A DNA stretch of 64,000 nucleotides from Hymenobacter ginkgonis (lineage in GTDB: Bacteria > Bacteroidota > Bacteroidia > Cytophagales > Hymenobacteraceae), in contig NZ_WQKZ01000001.1 in assembly GCF_009755225.1 (NCBI RefSeq), forward strand, positions 1,054,001 through 1,118,000, written 5' to 3'. Below, in pieces: positions 8,214 to 17,322 of the stretch (its first letter is position 1; every line of letters begins with the position of its first letter). The notes beneath the pieces are model-generated. The model was given only the letters and a program-made list of their open reading frames with translations, did not search any database and was not told the DNA's origin. The position numbers and the translations under genes are program-made.

Positions 8214-8317
8214 AGCTTTTAGCCGATAGCTGCTGGCTATTAGCTCTGAGAAAGAAATAGTTTACGTGGGTGCTTTCCTTCAAAAAGCTAACAGCCAGCA
8301 GCTATCAGCTAAAAGCC
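8214..8317. repeat. Imperfect inverted repeat between DUF4290 gene and murA
   Basis: Arms of 32 nt (8214-8245 and 8286-8317) match with about three mismatches; the core is TAGCTGCTGGCTATTAGCT on the left and its near-complement on the right, around a 40-nt spacer. It fills almost all of the 121-bp gap between two genes that point the same way. It differs in sequence from the GAACGTC repeat family found elsewhere in the window. Confidence 0.75.
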
Positions 8318-8325
8318 TGGGAAAG

Positions 8326-9087
8326 CTACTGGGGCGGCTGTTGCGGCTCGGAGCGGAATTTCTTGCCGCGTTTTTTGTCACGCTTCTTGCCGTTGCCAAA
8401 ATTATTGCCGCCCTCGGGGCGGTCGGGGCGGCGCTCCCGGTTCTCGCGGTTGCCCTCGAAGCGGTTAGCGCCCGCCTGGGGGGTAGGGGTACGAGCTGGC
8501 TGCGTAGATGCCGCCGTGGTTGGGGCCGCCAATTCAAACAAATCTTGGTCAGCTACCACTTGGGCATCGAGCTTCAACTGCCCGCCCGATAGCTCCGCCA
8601 GGTGCCGAATAATGGTCACATCCTTGGCGTTTTCCTTGTTGTGCTGACGGTACAAGAACTTCATGGTGCGCCCGATTTGCACAGCAGCTTGCTCGCGCTC
8701 GGTAGCGTCGGGCAGGGTAAGGGCCTTCGCAATCAGAGCTTCCACGCCGCGGCCGTAGGCCTTGAGCTTGGGCGCCGAGCGTGGGTACTCCACGCGTTTG
8801 GGGCGCTCCATGTGCAGGCGCGGGGGCGAGAGCGGCACGGGCGCGTCGAGCGCCACATCGGTGCCGGCCAGGGCATGCAAGTGGTTCCAGAGGCGGGTTT
8901 GCACGTCGGGCTGGTCGCGCAGGGTAGGGCGCAGGCGCAGCATCAACTGCACTATGCCCGCGGCGCGGCGCGTGCGCTCGGCCACATCCTCAATCTGGGC
9001 CAAGCCCTGAATAAGTTGGTAAGTGCTTTGCCCGTATTCGCGCACCAGCAGCTGCAGGTGGAAGGGCAGGGGGGAAGTTTCAGTCAT
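8326..9087 (-). CDS. DUF4290 family protein
   Basis: Conserved Bacteroidota protein of unknown function. The first 190 residues match the DUF4290 pattern (LQLLVREYGQSTYQLIQ; RTRRAAGIVQLMLRL; TMKFLYRQHNKENAKD followed by ITIIRHL-like sequence). The C-terminal 60 residues are low-complexity and strongly basic (GNGKKRDKKRGKKFRSEPQQ), suggesting nucleic-acid binding, though this is only inference. As far as I know this gene is commonly next to murA in the phylum, as here, so a link to cell-envelope growth is plausible but unproven. Confidence 0.82.
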   Translation of the reverse strand: MTETSPLPFHLQLLVREYGQSTYQLIQGLAQIEDVAERTRRAAGIVQLMLRLRPTLRDQPDVQTRLWNHLHALAGTDVALDAPVPLSPPRLHMERPKRVEYPRSAPKLKAYGRGVEALIAKALTLPDATEREQAAVQIGRTMKFLYRQHNKENAKDVTIIRHLAELSGGQLKLDAQVVADQDLFELAAPTTAASTQPARTPTPQAGANRFEGNRENRERRPDRPEGGNNFGNGKKRDKKRGKKFRSEPQQPPQ

Positions 9088-9207
9088 TTAATTCTTATAG
9101 GATTATTTCGCCCTAGGTTTGGCTACGAGTTGAAATGGAGCGTCAAGTAGTAGCCTTCATGCGCTATTAAACTCCCTTGTATTCGTGGTGAACTTGGGGC
9201 GAAAGTT

Positions 9208-11454
9208 TTACAGCACCCGCAGCTTGGCAAAACTCAGCAGCAGGGTTTTCTCGCCCACTTCTTCAAACTGAATAATCGCCTTCACGGTGCCTTGCTGCTT
9301 TTCCAGCGTCGTCACCTTGCCAAAGCCAAACTTAGGATGCTCAACGCGCTGGCCAGCTTGCAAGTTACTCGTATCCGAGGGTTGGAAGTCGGCCGGGGCC
9401 ACGTAGTTAGTGGCTACCGTCTTACGAGGGGGGGTAGCCACCAGGTTCGAGCGCCGCTCAAATACGTGCTGGAACGGCGACTCACCTACCGCCGGGCCGG
9501 GCGCAAATTTGGCGTTAATATATTGTGGGTCAATCTCATCCAAGAAACGGCTTTTCTCGCAGCTGCGCAGGTTGCCCCACTGGTAGCGCGAGGTAGCGTA
9601 GCTGAGCGTGAGCTTCTTTTCGGCCCGCGTGATGGCCACGTAAAATAGCCGGCGCTCCTCCTCTAGGTCGGCCCGCGAGGTTATCATCATCTGGCTCGGA
9701 AAGAGGTTTTCCTCCATGCCCACGATGTAGACATTGCGGAATTCCAGGCCCTTAGCCGAGTGAATGGTCATCATCGTCACGGCCTCGCCCTCTTGCGCGG
9801 CGTCTTTCAAATCGGAATCGGTGACGAGAGCAATATCCTGCAGAAACGCGCCGAGCGACTTGTCCTCGCGCTCGTGGTCGTCTACGTACTCCTTAATACC
9901 GTTGAGCAACTCCTGAATGTTCTCGTAGCGCGACAAACCTTCGATGCTTTTGTCGGCGTACAATTCCTCAATCATGCCCGAATTTTTGGCAATGAATTTG
10001 GCCGCTTCAAAGGCGTCTTCCTTCGCCGCCACGGCGGTGTAGCTCTTTATTTTTTCGGCAAAACCCACGACCGGGTTCGACACGCGCGCCGGCAAAAACT
10101 GCTCGGCATTGCTCACCACTTCCCAAATCGTGTGGTTCGCTTCTTCGGCCGAATTAATTAATTTGCTAATCGTGGTATCGCCGATGCCGCGCTTCGGATA
10201 ATTAATGACCCGGCGCAGCGCCTGCTCGTCGTTCGGGTTAACTGTGAGGCGCAAATAGGCAACTAAGTCCTTGATTTCCTTGCGCTGATAAAAGCTCAGG
10301 CCGCCCACAATCTTGTACCGAATGTTTAATTTGCGCAGCGCTTCTTCCATCGCCCGGCTCTGGGCATTGGTGCGATAAAGGATGGCAAAATTATCGTAGG
10401 ATAGATGCTGGTTCATCTTATCCTCGTAGATAGATTGGGCAATTAATTTGCCTTCTTCGTTGTCAGAAGCAGCCTTAATTAACTCAATTAAATTACCGTC
10501 TTCGTTGTCCGAAAAAACGTCTTTGCGTAATTGCGCCTGGTTGTTTTTAATAACCGAATTAGCCGCCCACACAATGTTTTTGGTAGAGCGATAATTCTGT
10601 TCCAACTTAAATACATTCAGTTCGGGATAGTCTTTCTCGAAGTTGAGAATATTGCTAATATCGGCGCCGCGGAAAGCATAAATACTCTGCGCATCGTCGC
10701 CCACCACGCAAATATTACGCTCCTTGGCCGCCAGTTTGCGCGTTATTAAATACTGCGAATAGTTGGTATCCTGGTACTCGTCTACCATCACAAACCGGAA
10801 TTTATTCTGGTACTTATTCAGAATATCGGCGTGGTCGCGAAAAAGGACGTTGGTTTGAAACAGCAAATCGTCGAAGTCCATGGCGCCGGCCTTAAAGCAG
10901 CGCGCCGCGTACTGCTGGTAAAGCACGCCAATTTTGGGGCGCATGGCCGCCTCATCGTCCTGCCGGATAACAGGGTCGTTGAGGTACTGCTGCACCGATA
11001 CGAGCTTGTTTTTGGCGGCCGAGATGCGGCCGAGTACCGTGCTGGCTTTATAGAGCTTGTCGTCGAGCTCCAACTCCTTTACAATCTGGCCAATGAGAGT
11101 TTTACTGTCCTGCGTATCGTAAATGGTAAATGAACGGGGATAGCCGATTTTATCAGCCTCCGAGCGCAAAATCTTAGCAAATACGGAGTGGAAAGTGCCC
11201 ATCCACAGGTTTTTGGCCGCTGGGCCAACCACCTTCTCAATACGGGCGCGCATTTCTTTGGCGGCCTTGTTGGTGAAGGTGAGGGCCAGGATATTGAAGG
11301 GGTCTACCCCTTGCTCGAGCAAGTGGGCAATGCGGTAGGTAAGCACCCGCGTTTTGCCCGAGCCGGCGCCGGCAATAATCATGCAGGGGCCTTCCGTTTG
11401 GAGCACAGCAGCGGCCTGCGAGGGGTTTAAAAGAGCGTGATAATCTAAAGCCAT
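9208..11454 (-). CDS. pcrA: ATP-dependent DNA helicase PcrA/UvrD
   Basis: Superfamily 1A 3'-5' DNA helicase for nucleotide-excision repair, mismatch repair and replication-fork maintenance. Walker A GAGSGKT is at residues 29-35; motif II appears as DEYQDTN; motif III region GDDAQSIYAFRGAD and motif V/VI region HSAKGLEF...RRLFYVAITRA are intact. The C terminus (about 690-748) is the Tudor-like RNA-polymerase-binding fold seen in PcrA (GQRVEHPKFGFGKVTTLE). The 748 residues are typical. The middle of the gene (about 9.95-10.85 kb) uses many TTA, ATT and AAT codons and is clearly more A/T-rich than its ends. It is divergent from the DUF3109 gene; a TATCTTTG box faces each gene in the shared 150-bp region. 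Confidence 0.95.
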   Translation of the reverse strand: MALDYHALLNPSQAAAVLQTEGPCMIIAGAGSGKTRVLTYRIAHLLEQGVDPFNILALTFTNKAAKEMRARIEKVVGPAAKNLWMGTFHSVFAKILRSEADKIGYPRSFTIYDTQDSKTLIGQIVKELELDDKLYKASTVLGRISAAKNKLVSVQQYLNDPVIRQDDEAAMRPKIGVLYQQYAARCFKAGAMDFDDLLFQTNVLFRDHADILNKYQNKFRFVMVDEYQDTNYSQYLITRKLAAKERNICVVGDDAQSIYAFRGADISNILNFEKDYPELNVFKLEQNYRSTKNIVWAANSVIKNNQAQLRKDVFSDNEDGNLIELIKAASDNEEGKLIAQSIYEDKMNQHLSYDNFAILYRTNAQSRAMEEALRKLNIRYKIVGGLSFYQRKEIKDLVAYLRLTVNPNDEQALRRVINYPKRGIGDTTISKLINSAEEANHTIWEVVSNAEQFLPARVSNPVVGFAEKIKSYTAVAAKEDAFEAAKFIAKNSGMIEELYADKSIEGLSRYENIQELLNGIKEYVDDHEREDKSLGAFLQDIALVTDSDLKDAAQEGEAVTMMTIHSAKGLEFRNVYIVGMEENLFPSQMMITSRADLEEERRLFYVAITRAEKKLTLSYATSRYQWGNLRSCEKSRFLDEIDPQYINAKFAPGPAVGESPFQHVFERRSNLVATPPRKTVATNYVAPADFQPSDTSNLQAGQRVEHPKFGFGKVTTLEKQQGTVKAIIQFEEVGEKTLLLSFAKLRVL

Positions 11455-11486
11455 ACGAAGAGACCGCCCCGAAGGCGGCTAGCTGA

Positions 11487-11494
11487 CAAAGATA
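11487..11494 (-). promoter_or_regulatory. Putative -7 box for pcrA
   Basis: On the minus strand these bases read TATCTTTG, matching the Bacteroidota consensus TAnnTTTG, 33 bases before the pcrA ATG. No clear TTG -33 element is seen at the right distance. Confidence 0.5.
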
Positions 11495-11496
11495 AG

Positions 11497-11524
11497 TTGG
11501 GAGGGGGGTAGGGCGGTATCTTTG
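11497..11524 (+). promoter_or_regulatory. Putative promoter for the DUF3109 gene
   Basis: TTG at 11497-11499 and TATCTTTG at 11517-11524, spaced by 17 bases, match the Bacteroidota -33/-7 pattern (TTG, then TAnnTTTG). The CDS starts 80 bases downstream. Confidence 0.6.
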
Positions 11525-11604
11525 TGCTACCGTTTTTAGGCAAGCTGGCCGCCCGGCCACTCTTTACTAACCGGTTTCTATCGTCGATAAATTCGCTCCG
11601 CTTT

Positions 11605-12180
11605 ATGATTGTTATTCAAAATACCGTTATCTCCGACGATGTGGCCGAAAACTTTTTCGTCTGCAACCTCGACGCCTGCAAGGGCGCCTGCTGCGTGGAA
11701 GGCGACCTCGGCGCTCCGCTGGAGCTAGAAGAGTTGGAAATCCTCAAAAATGAATACCCCAAGATTGAGCCGTTCCTGACCGAGGCCGGTAAGCAAGCCA
11801 TTGCGGCTCAAGGGCTTTACATTGAGGACTGGGAGGGCGACTATAGCACGACTACCATCAACGACCGGGAGTGCGCCTACGCGCTCTACGACGAGCGCGG
11901 CATCTTGAAGTGCGGCATTGAGCAAGCTTACTTAGCGGGCGCTACCGATTTTAAGAAACCCATTAGCTGCCACTTATATCCCATCCGGGTTACGAAATAC
12001 GAAGGCTTTGAGGCGCTTAACTACGACCGCTGGGATATTTGCTCGCCGGCTTGCTCGTTTGGAGCCAAGCTGGGCGTGCCCGTGTACAAGTTTCTGAAGG
12101 AGCCGCTGGAGCGCAAATACGGCGCCGAGTGGTACGCCGAACTGACACGGGAAATTGAGTTTCCTACCCCCCAGTCGTAA
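11605..12180 (+). CDS. DUF3109 family protein (Cys-rich, YkgJ-like)
   Basis: A 191-residue cytoplasmic protein with conserved cysteines arranged as in the zinc/iron-chelating YkgJ-related families: [11 protein letters not shown] near residue 25, later [26 protein letters not shown] and CSPACSFG. The eight or so cysteines probably bind metal; the biochemical role is not established. The ATG at 11605 ([12 protein letters not shown]) is preferred to an upstream in-frame start at 11524 that overlaps the putative -7 box. It ends at a palindromic repeat shared with the convergent aspA gene. Confidence 0.85.
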   Translation: MIVIQNTVISDDVAENFFVCNLDACKGACCVEGDLGAPLELEELEILKNEYPKIEPFLTEAGKQAIAAQGLYIEDWEGDYSTTTINDRECAYALYDERGILKCGIEQAYLAGATDFKKPISCHLYPIRVTKYEGFEALNYDRWDICSPACSFGAKLGVPVYKFLKEPLERKYGAEWYAELTREIEFPTPQS

Positions 12181-12201
12181 GTGTAGGGTCGCGAGACTTT
12201 T

Positions 12202-12245
12202 AAAAGAACGTCATGCTGCACACTAGTGAAGCATGACGTTCTTTT
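12202..12245. repeat. Palindromic repeat, GAACGTC family (copy 1)
   Basis: Perfect inverted repeat of 15-16 nt (AAAAGAACGTCATGC and its complement) around a 12-nt loop, followed by a T run. It lies between the convergent DUF3109 and aspA genes, so it can also act as a bidirectional terminator. The core GAACGTCATGCTG recurs in four other gaps of the window. Confidence 0.85.
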
Positions 12246-12266
12246 TTAGCGAATTATACAGCCTGG

Positions 12267-13676
12267 CTACTTGATAAACACCGGCCGGATGAGGTTTTCA
12301 AACGTGAAAATCTCGTCCCATTTGGCTTGGGTTAGCAGCCCGCGCTCGGTTACGGCGATGTCGTGGACCGACTTGCCGGTAGCCAGCGCCTCTTTGGCGA
12401 TGCTGGCGCTGGTTTCGTAGCCCAGTACGGGGTTTAGCTGCGTCACGATGCCAATGCTGTTGTAAACGAGGTTGGCGGCGTGGGTAGCGTTGGCCGTGAT
12501 GCCGAGCACGCACTTCTCGCGCAGGGTGCGGCAGGCGTTGGTCATGTACGAGATGCTGGTGAAGAGCGCGAACGAGATAACCGGCTCCATTACATTTAGT
12601 TGGAGCTGGCCGGCTTCGGCGGCCATCGTCACGGTAAGGTCGGCGCCGATGACGTAGAACGCCGTTTGGTTCACCACTTCGGGCACCACGGGGTTCACTT
12701 TGCCGGGCATAATGCTGCTGCCCGGCTGCAAGGGGGGTAGGTTTATTTCAAACAGGCCGGCGCGGGGGCCCGAAGCGAGCAGGCGCAGGTCGTTGCATAT
12801 CTTGCTCAGCTTCACGGCGGTGCGCTTGAGCACGCCCGACAGCTGCACGTAGGCGCCGGTGTCGTAGGTAGCTTCGATGAGGTCGCCGGCCAGGCTCAGG
12901 TCGAGGCCGGTTATTTGGCGCAAGTGCTTGGTTACGAGGCCCGCGTAGCCGGGCGGTGTGTTTACGCCAGTGCCGATGGCCGTGGCGCCCATGTTGATTT
13001 CGGAAATGAGGCGGCGCGAATCATCAATGCGCAGCAGCTCCTCGCGCAGGTTGGTAGCGAAAGCGTTGAATTCGTCGCCCATGCTCATGGGCACGGCATC
13101 CTGGAGCTGGGTACGGCCCATTTTGAGCACGTTGTGAAACTCTTCGCCTTTCTGGAAAAAAGCGTCGGCCAGCTGGCCCAGCGTTTCGCGGTAGCCCACC
13201 AGCTTGTTGTTCAGGGCTATGCGAAAAGCAGTGGGGTAGGCGTCGTTGGTGCTCTGCGAGCAATTGACGTGGTTATTGGGGTGGCAGTATTGGTAGTCGC
13301 CCTTGCGGTGGCCCATCAGCTCCAAGGCCACGTTGGCAATCACCTCATTGGCGTTCATATTCACCGACGTACCGGCCCCGCCCTGAATCATGTCGGTCAG
13401 AAACTGATTGTCGAACTGGCCGCTGGCCACTAAGTCGCAAGCCTGGGCGATGTAGTCGGCAATGGTCGGGTCGAGCACACCCAGCTCTTTGTTGGCCAGT
13501 GCCGCCCCCTTTTTTACGAAGGCCAGCGCCTGCACAAACAGCGGCTCGGTCTTTACTGGAATGCCCGTAATGTAGAAATTTTCCAGCGCCCGCAGCGTCT
13601 GGATGCCGTAATAAACGTCTTCGGGAATAGGCAGTTCGCCCAAAAAATCGTGTTCAACGCGGGGGGAGGTGGTCAT
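12267..13676 (-). CDS. aspA: Aspartate ammonia-lyase
   Basis: Fumarase/aspartase superfamily enzyme converting L-aspartate to fumarate and ammonia. Of 469 residues, as usual. Visible signatures are GAGTSVNMNANEVIAN, HPNNHVNCSQSTND, and the superfamily signature GSSIMPGKVNPVVPE with the catalytic-loop Ser. The N terminus EHDFLGELPIPEDVYYGIQT matches aspartase better than fumarase. It stands alone: a repeat hairpin follows it on one side and another lies between its start and the alpha-amylase gene. Confidence 0.93.
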   Translation of the reverse strand: MTTSPRVEHDFLGELPIPEDVYYGIQTLRALENFYITGIPVKTEPLFVQALAFVKKGAALANKELGVLDPTIADYIAQACDLVASGQFDNQFLTDMIQGGAGTSVNMNANEVIANVALELMGHRKGDYQYCHPNNHVNCSQSTNDAYPTAFRIALNNKLVGYRETLGQLADAFFQKGEEFHNVLKMGRTQLQDAVPMSMGDEFNAFATNLREELLRIDDSRRLISEINMGATAIGTGVNTPPGYAGLVTKHLRQITGLDLSLAGDLIEATYDTGAYVQLSGVLKRTAVKLSKICNDLRLLASGPRAGLFEINLPPLQPGSSIMPGKVNPVVPEVVNQTAFYVIGADLTVTMAAEAGQLQLNVMEPVISFALFTSISYMTNACRTLREKCVLGITANATHAANLVYNSIGIVTQLNPVLGYETSASIAKEALATGKSVHDIAVTERGLLTQAKWDEIFTFENLIRPVFIK

Positions 13677-13762
13677 AAGAAAAGTAGGGGGTAGGCGGGA
13701 AGTTTTGAATAGAGTGAGTGGTATAACGTAAGCGGGCTCGTTAAAGGAATAGCTGAGTCAAA

Positions 13763-13801
13763 AAGAACGTCCTGCTTCGACAAGCGCAGCAGGACGTTCT
13801 T
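13763..13801. repeat. Palindromic repeat, GAACGTC family (copy 2)
   Basis: Perfect 14-nt arms (13763-13776 and 13788-13801; AAGAACGTCCTGCT and its complement) with an 11-nt loop containing TCGACAAGCGC. It lies between the alpha-amylase stop codon and the aspA start, both on the minus strand. Confidence 0.85.
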
Positions 13802-13830
13802 GTACAGTTCCTAGCTCGTTTGGGCTGGCC

Positions 13831-15330
13831 TTAGTTTGGCACCCAAACCGACCAGCTGCGGGCCTGCACCGGGAAGTTGCCGTAGCCGTTGGCATCGGTG
13901 GTGATGCTGCCGCTGTAGTTGCCGGTTTTGTCGGTGAGGGTGGCGTTTTTGAAAGGCGAGGTAATGCCCTTAGTGCGCGTGCCGCTGCCATCGTTGAGAA
14001 TGAGCATCAGACCTTTATGTGAGCTATCGCCGGCCCGTGAGTAGGCGTAGTAGTCGGCGTCGTCGACGCTGGTGTACTCGTAGGCCGCACCGTAAGCGTT
14101 GGCTTTGCGAATGCTGATGAGCGTTTTAAGCTGCGCGCCGAGGCCGTAGTTGTAGTAGTCTTTGTAAAAAACGCAGGGGTAGCCTTTTTCGCGGGTCAGG
14201 ATGTAGGCGTAGGCCAGCTGCTTGAAATTGACCACCGGCGAGTACAGCGCGCCGCCCGTTTGGTCGGTGTCGTGGTTATCGACAAACGACACCGACAGCG
14301 GTCCGTTGGCCTCGGTGAAGCCCGCAAATTGCAGCCCGCGCATATCCCAGGCGCCGTTGCCGCTGCTCATGCTCTGGAAGGTGTAGTGCAGCGGCACATC
14401 AAACAAGCTCGTGCGCCCGCCCGTGGCCGAGGCGTAGTTGTTGAGGTCGCTCAGGTTGCGAAACCACGCTTCGCTCACCGCAAAGCGGCCCGAAGTGCCC
14501 TTCACGTTATCGAGCCACGAGTTCACAAATGAGGTAAGCATGTGCTTGGTCGCGTCGAGGCGGTAGCCGTCGAGGCCGAGCGTGGTAGTCATCCAGTTGC
14601 CCCATTTGATGGTTTCATTTACCTGGTTCACATCGGCATACCGAATTTCGGAGCCCAGCAGATTGTCGTAGGCATCGCCGTTGGCGTAGGGCTGAAAGTC
14701 CCAGGCGTTCCACTGGTACCAGCCGTTGTTGGGGGCTTGCTGCGTGCCGTTGAAATTGTAATAGTGCCACTGGTAATTGCTGTACTTGTTGGCCCGCGCC
14801 GGGTACGTGAAGCTGGTGTATACGTTGTAGTTGGTGCCGCCCACATTGAACTGCTCTTGCGCGTCGGCCGAGGTTAAGTGGTTCATGACCATGTCTTCGT
14901 ACACCTGGATGCCTTTGCCGTGCAGCGCCGTAATGCAGCTTTGCAGTTGGCCCAGCGTGCCGTAGTGCGTGGCCACGGTGCCCTTCTGGTTGAACTCGCC
15001 CAGGTCGTAGCGGTCGTACACGCCGTAGCCCACGTCGTTGACGCCGCTGCCCTTGTAAGCGGGGGGTAGCCACAGGGCCGTGATGCCGGCGGCGCTCAGC
15101 TCGGTGGCCTTGCCGCCAAGCACTTGCCACCAGGTTTGGCCGCTGGTAGTTTGGGGCACGTCCCAGTAAAAGGCCTGCATCATTACGCCGTTCACGGCGG
15201 TGGCGTCGCTGGCAGTGCTCAGGCTGGCTGGCACGGGGGCGGTAGGGGCGGTTGCGTCTTTGGCGCAGCCCGCGAGCAACAAGGCCGCCGCGGCAGTAAG
15301 CCGCGCGGTCCCGCGTAGGGTTGGTAACAT
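13831..15330 (-). CDS. GH13 alpha-amylase, lipoprotein
   Basis: Secreted enzyme cleaving alpha-1,4 bonds in starch or glycogen. A lipobox (LLLAGC, Cys22) predicts attachment to a membrane. The GH13 regions are present: DMVMNH (146-151), DGYRLDATKH with nucleophile D259, SEAWF with acid/base E287, and FVDNHDT with D354. The QAFYWDVP start and long B region resemble the bacterial liquefying-type amylases (GH13_5). A C-terminal all-beta domain ends in WSVWVPN. At 499 residues it is full length. No sugar transporter or regulator is adjacent, so it is not in an obvious starch-utilisation locus. Confidence 0.92.
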   Translation of the reverse strand: MLPTLRGTARLTAAAALLLAGCAKDATAPTAPVPASLSTASDATAVNGVMMQAFYWDVPQTTSGQTWWQVLGGKATELSAAGITALWLPPAYKGSGVNDVGYGVYDRYDLGEFNQKGTVATHYGTLGQLQSCITALHGKGIQVYEDMVMNHLTSADAQEQFNVGGTNYNVYTSFTYPARANKYSNYQWHYYNFNGTQQAPNNGWYQWNAWDFQPYANGDAYDNLLGSEIRYADVNQVNETIKWGNWMTTTLGLDGYRLDATKHMLTSFVNSWLDNVKGTSGRFAVSEAWFRNLSDLNNYASATGGRTSLFDVPLHYTFQSMSSGNGAWDMRGLQFAGFTEANGPLSVSFVDNHDTDQTGGALYSPVVNFKQLAYAYILTREKGYPCVFYKDYYNYGLGAQLKTLISIRKANAYGAAYEYTSVDDADYYAYSRAGDSSHKGLMLILNDGSGTRTKGITSPFKNATLTDKTGNYSGSITTDANGYGNFPVQARSWSVWVPN

Positions 15331-15623
15331 AGGGGGAGGTGGGAATGAGTGTGCTGCAATGTTAGGGCATACGCCGCACTACTAGCGCTGAATTTTGGGC
15401 AGGCGCCGCAAACGATTGGGGATGCTTCTTCTTGTATTTCTGCTACTTGTGTGAGCTACTGTTCTGCGTAACTGGTGGGGGTAGGGGCCCTGCCTAGCGT
15501 GGAAGCCGCCGGCGCGGTAGCCGCTAGGAGCAACCCGAAACGGCAATTCACAGTTTGTAAGCCTACGACTCCTTTCACGTGCCCGGCGTGCCTTGCGCGG
15601 CGGGCTCCTCTTCACCTTGCCCT

Positions 15624-16346
15624 ATGCTTGCTTACGTTTCTGCCGCTCAGCGCCATCACGCCGCTCCTACTGCCTGGCTTAGTTCGTATTTTCTGTTTTC
15701 ATTCGCTGATTATTTCGACCGAAATAACCAGCAGTTTGGGCCACTGCGGGTATTCAACGACGACACGGTGGCGCCGCAAAACGGCTTTCCGCAGCACCCG
15801 CACTCCGAAATGGAAATCGTGACATTGGTGCTCGAAGGCGAGGTGAGCCACGAGGATACGATGGGCAACCGCACCACCATCACGGCGGGCGAAGTGCAGC
15901 GCATGACAGCTGGTACTGGCCTGGCCCATAGCGAAATGAACCGCCAGGACAAGGCGCTGCACTTGTACCAGCTCTGGTTTATGCCGAGCCAGAAAGGCCT
16001 GGCCCCCAGCTACGAGCAGAAGGACCTAGGCTTTCTCAATGGCAAAAAAAACGTGCTGATACCGTTGGTAACCGGCCAGCGCGTGCTGGAGGATGTAGTA
16101 TATATAAACTCTAACAGCACCATTTATTGGAGCAACCTGGATGCCGGCAAAACGCTGACATTTAAAACTTTTCCCATTCGGCTTACCTTTATCTATCTTA
16201 AACAGGGCAGTATCTACGTCAATGGCGTTGAGCTGGGCCCCAGCGACCAGGCCCGCATCGATAGCGAGAATGTGCTCGAAATCAAGGCTACCCAAGACGC
16301 TCAATTTATCCTGATAGATTTGCCCGGCAGCGAAGCCAACTATTAA
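15624..16346 (+). CDS. Pirin family protein
   Basis: Bicupin protein of the pirin family; some members are quercetin dioxygenases or transcription cofactors, and the role here is unknown. Metal ligands are all in place: H58 and H60 in QHPHSEMEI, H102 and E104 in AHSEMN. The ATG at 15624 gives the family-like start TAWLSSYFLFSFADYFD at the expected distance; an upstream in-frame ATG at 15579 adds residues without family match. It has 240 residues. The stop TAA shares its last base with the ATG of the next gene (TAATG), indicating translational coupling with the GAF-domain protein. Confidence 0.9.
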   Translation: MLAYVSAAQRHHAAPTAWLSSYFLFSFADYFDRNNQQFGPLRVFNDDTVAPQNGFPQHPHSEMEIVTLVLEGEVSHEDTMGNRTTITAGEVQRMTAGTGLAHSEMNRQDKALHLYQLWFMPSQKGLAPSYEQKDLGFLNGKKNVLIPLVTGQRVLEDVVYINSNSTIYWSNLDAGKTLTFKTFPIRLTFIYLKQGSIYVNGVELGPSDQARIDSENVLEIKATQDAQFILIDLPGSEANY

Positions 16347-17077
16347 TGAACACCACGTTTCCTGATTCTTTAATACCTGGCCACGACGCGGCTCGCCTGC
16401 GCACGCTGCACCAGTTCAAAATCGTTAATACTACCCCCGAACAAATATTCGACGACTACGTGGCCTGGGCGGCGCAGCTTTTTAACACGCCCATTGCCCT
16501 TATTTCGTTGGTTGATGCGGAGTACGTTTGGTTTAAGGCGGTGGCGGGGGCTACGGGTATTCCGGGGCTGGTGCGCAACGAAAGCATGTGCTCGGCTGCC
16601 ATCCTGGCCACCGAGCAAGTAGTAATATCCGACTATAAACCCGAAAGCTGCAACCTCATCAAACCTGATGTAGCGCAGTCTATTGGGCTTAATTTTTACG
16701 CCGGGGCTGCCCTGGTGGCGTCCGATGATGCGCGCCTGGGGATGCTGGCTGTTATCGATAAAAATGCCCGCGATTTTTCGGCGGCCGAGGCCACGGTGCT
16801 CACGCGCCTGGCCGAGTTGGTAAGTCAAACTATTGAGCTGCGCTACCGCTATATTTTGGCCGAGCAGCCGGGCGAGTGGGAAGATGCCCAGCGGGAACTG
16901 ACGCTGGCCCTGGACGAAAATTCGGCGCTGGCCCGCTACCTCATCAGCCGCAACCAGCGCATCGACCTGGCCGACATCGAAGTAGCCCAGCCCATCCTGC
17001 GCCGCCTCGAAGGCGTAGCCAAGGTGCTGAGCCGGCGCCTGGGCCAAAGCCTGACCGCCAGCTCCGTTATTGACTAA
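16346..17077 (+). CDS. GAF-domain protein
   Basis: Soluble 243-residue sensor-type protein. Residues 25-175 form a GAF domain (FNTPIALISLVDAEYVWFKA; GMLAVIDKNARDFS), which in this family binds small ligands or mediates dimerisation. The remaining C-terminal 65 residues are helical and contain no kinase, cyclase or DNA-binding domain that I can recognise. It overlaps the pirin gene by one base, so the two are probably made together; a redox-related role would fit but is inference. A hairpin built from the GGGGTAGGG motif follows at 17115-17152. Confidence 0.83.
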   Translation: MNTTFPDSLIPGHDAARLRTLHQFKIVNTTPEQIFDDYVAWAAQLFNTPIALISLVDAEYVWFKAVAGATGIPGLVRNESMCSAAILATEQVVISDYKPESCNLIKPDVAQSIGLNFYAGAALVASDDARLGMLAVIDKNARDFSAAEATVLTRLAELVSQTIELRYRYILAEQPGEWEDAQRELTLALDENSALARYLISRNQRIDLADIEVAQPILRRLEGVAKVLSRRLGQSLTASSVID

Positions 17078-17114
17078 GCCTGGCGTAAGCCGCCGAGTAA
17101 GCAAGCGATAAATA

Positions 17115-17152
17115 GGGGGGTAGGGCTGCGCAGCAACGCGGCCCTACCCCCC
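17115..17152. terminator. Hairpin built from GGGGTAGGG
   Basis: Arms GGGGGGTAGGGC (17115-17126) and GCCCTACCCCCC (17141-17152), extended inward by four pairs with one G-T. It lies 38 bases after the GAF gene and is followed by TTACTTG; it is probably a terminator. It shows the over-represented 9-mer paired with its own complement. Confidence 0.65.
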
Positions 17153-17322
17153 TTACTTGTGTTAAGCCGATAACTTCCTCCGTTTACAGCAAGGTTTCAT
17201 GCTGAAGTAGTGACGGTTATGTACTTGCCCGGCTAGTTGGAGGCACGCCGCCCAGGGCCCCGCGCAAGGCGCGTAGCTATATTGGGCACCCCTGAGAAAG
17301 CTTCGCCAGGGCTGCCGCTACA

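Noticed and set aside
11524..11604. Longer N terminus of the DUF3109 protein
   Set aside because: The frame would begin on the last base of the putative -7 box; the ATG at 11605 gives the family-like start.
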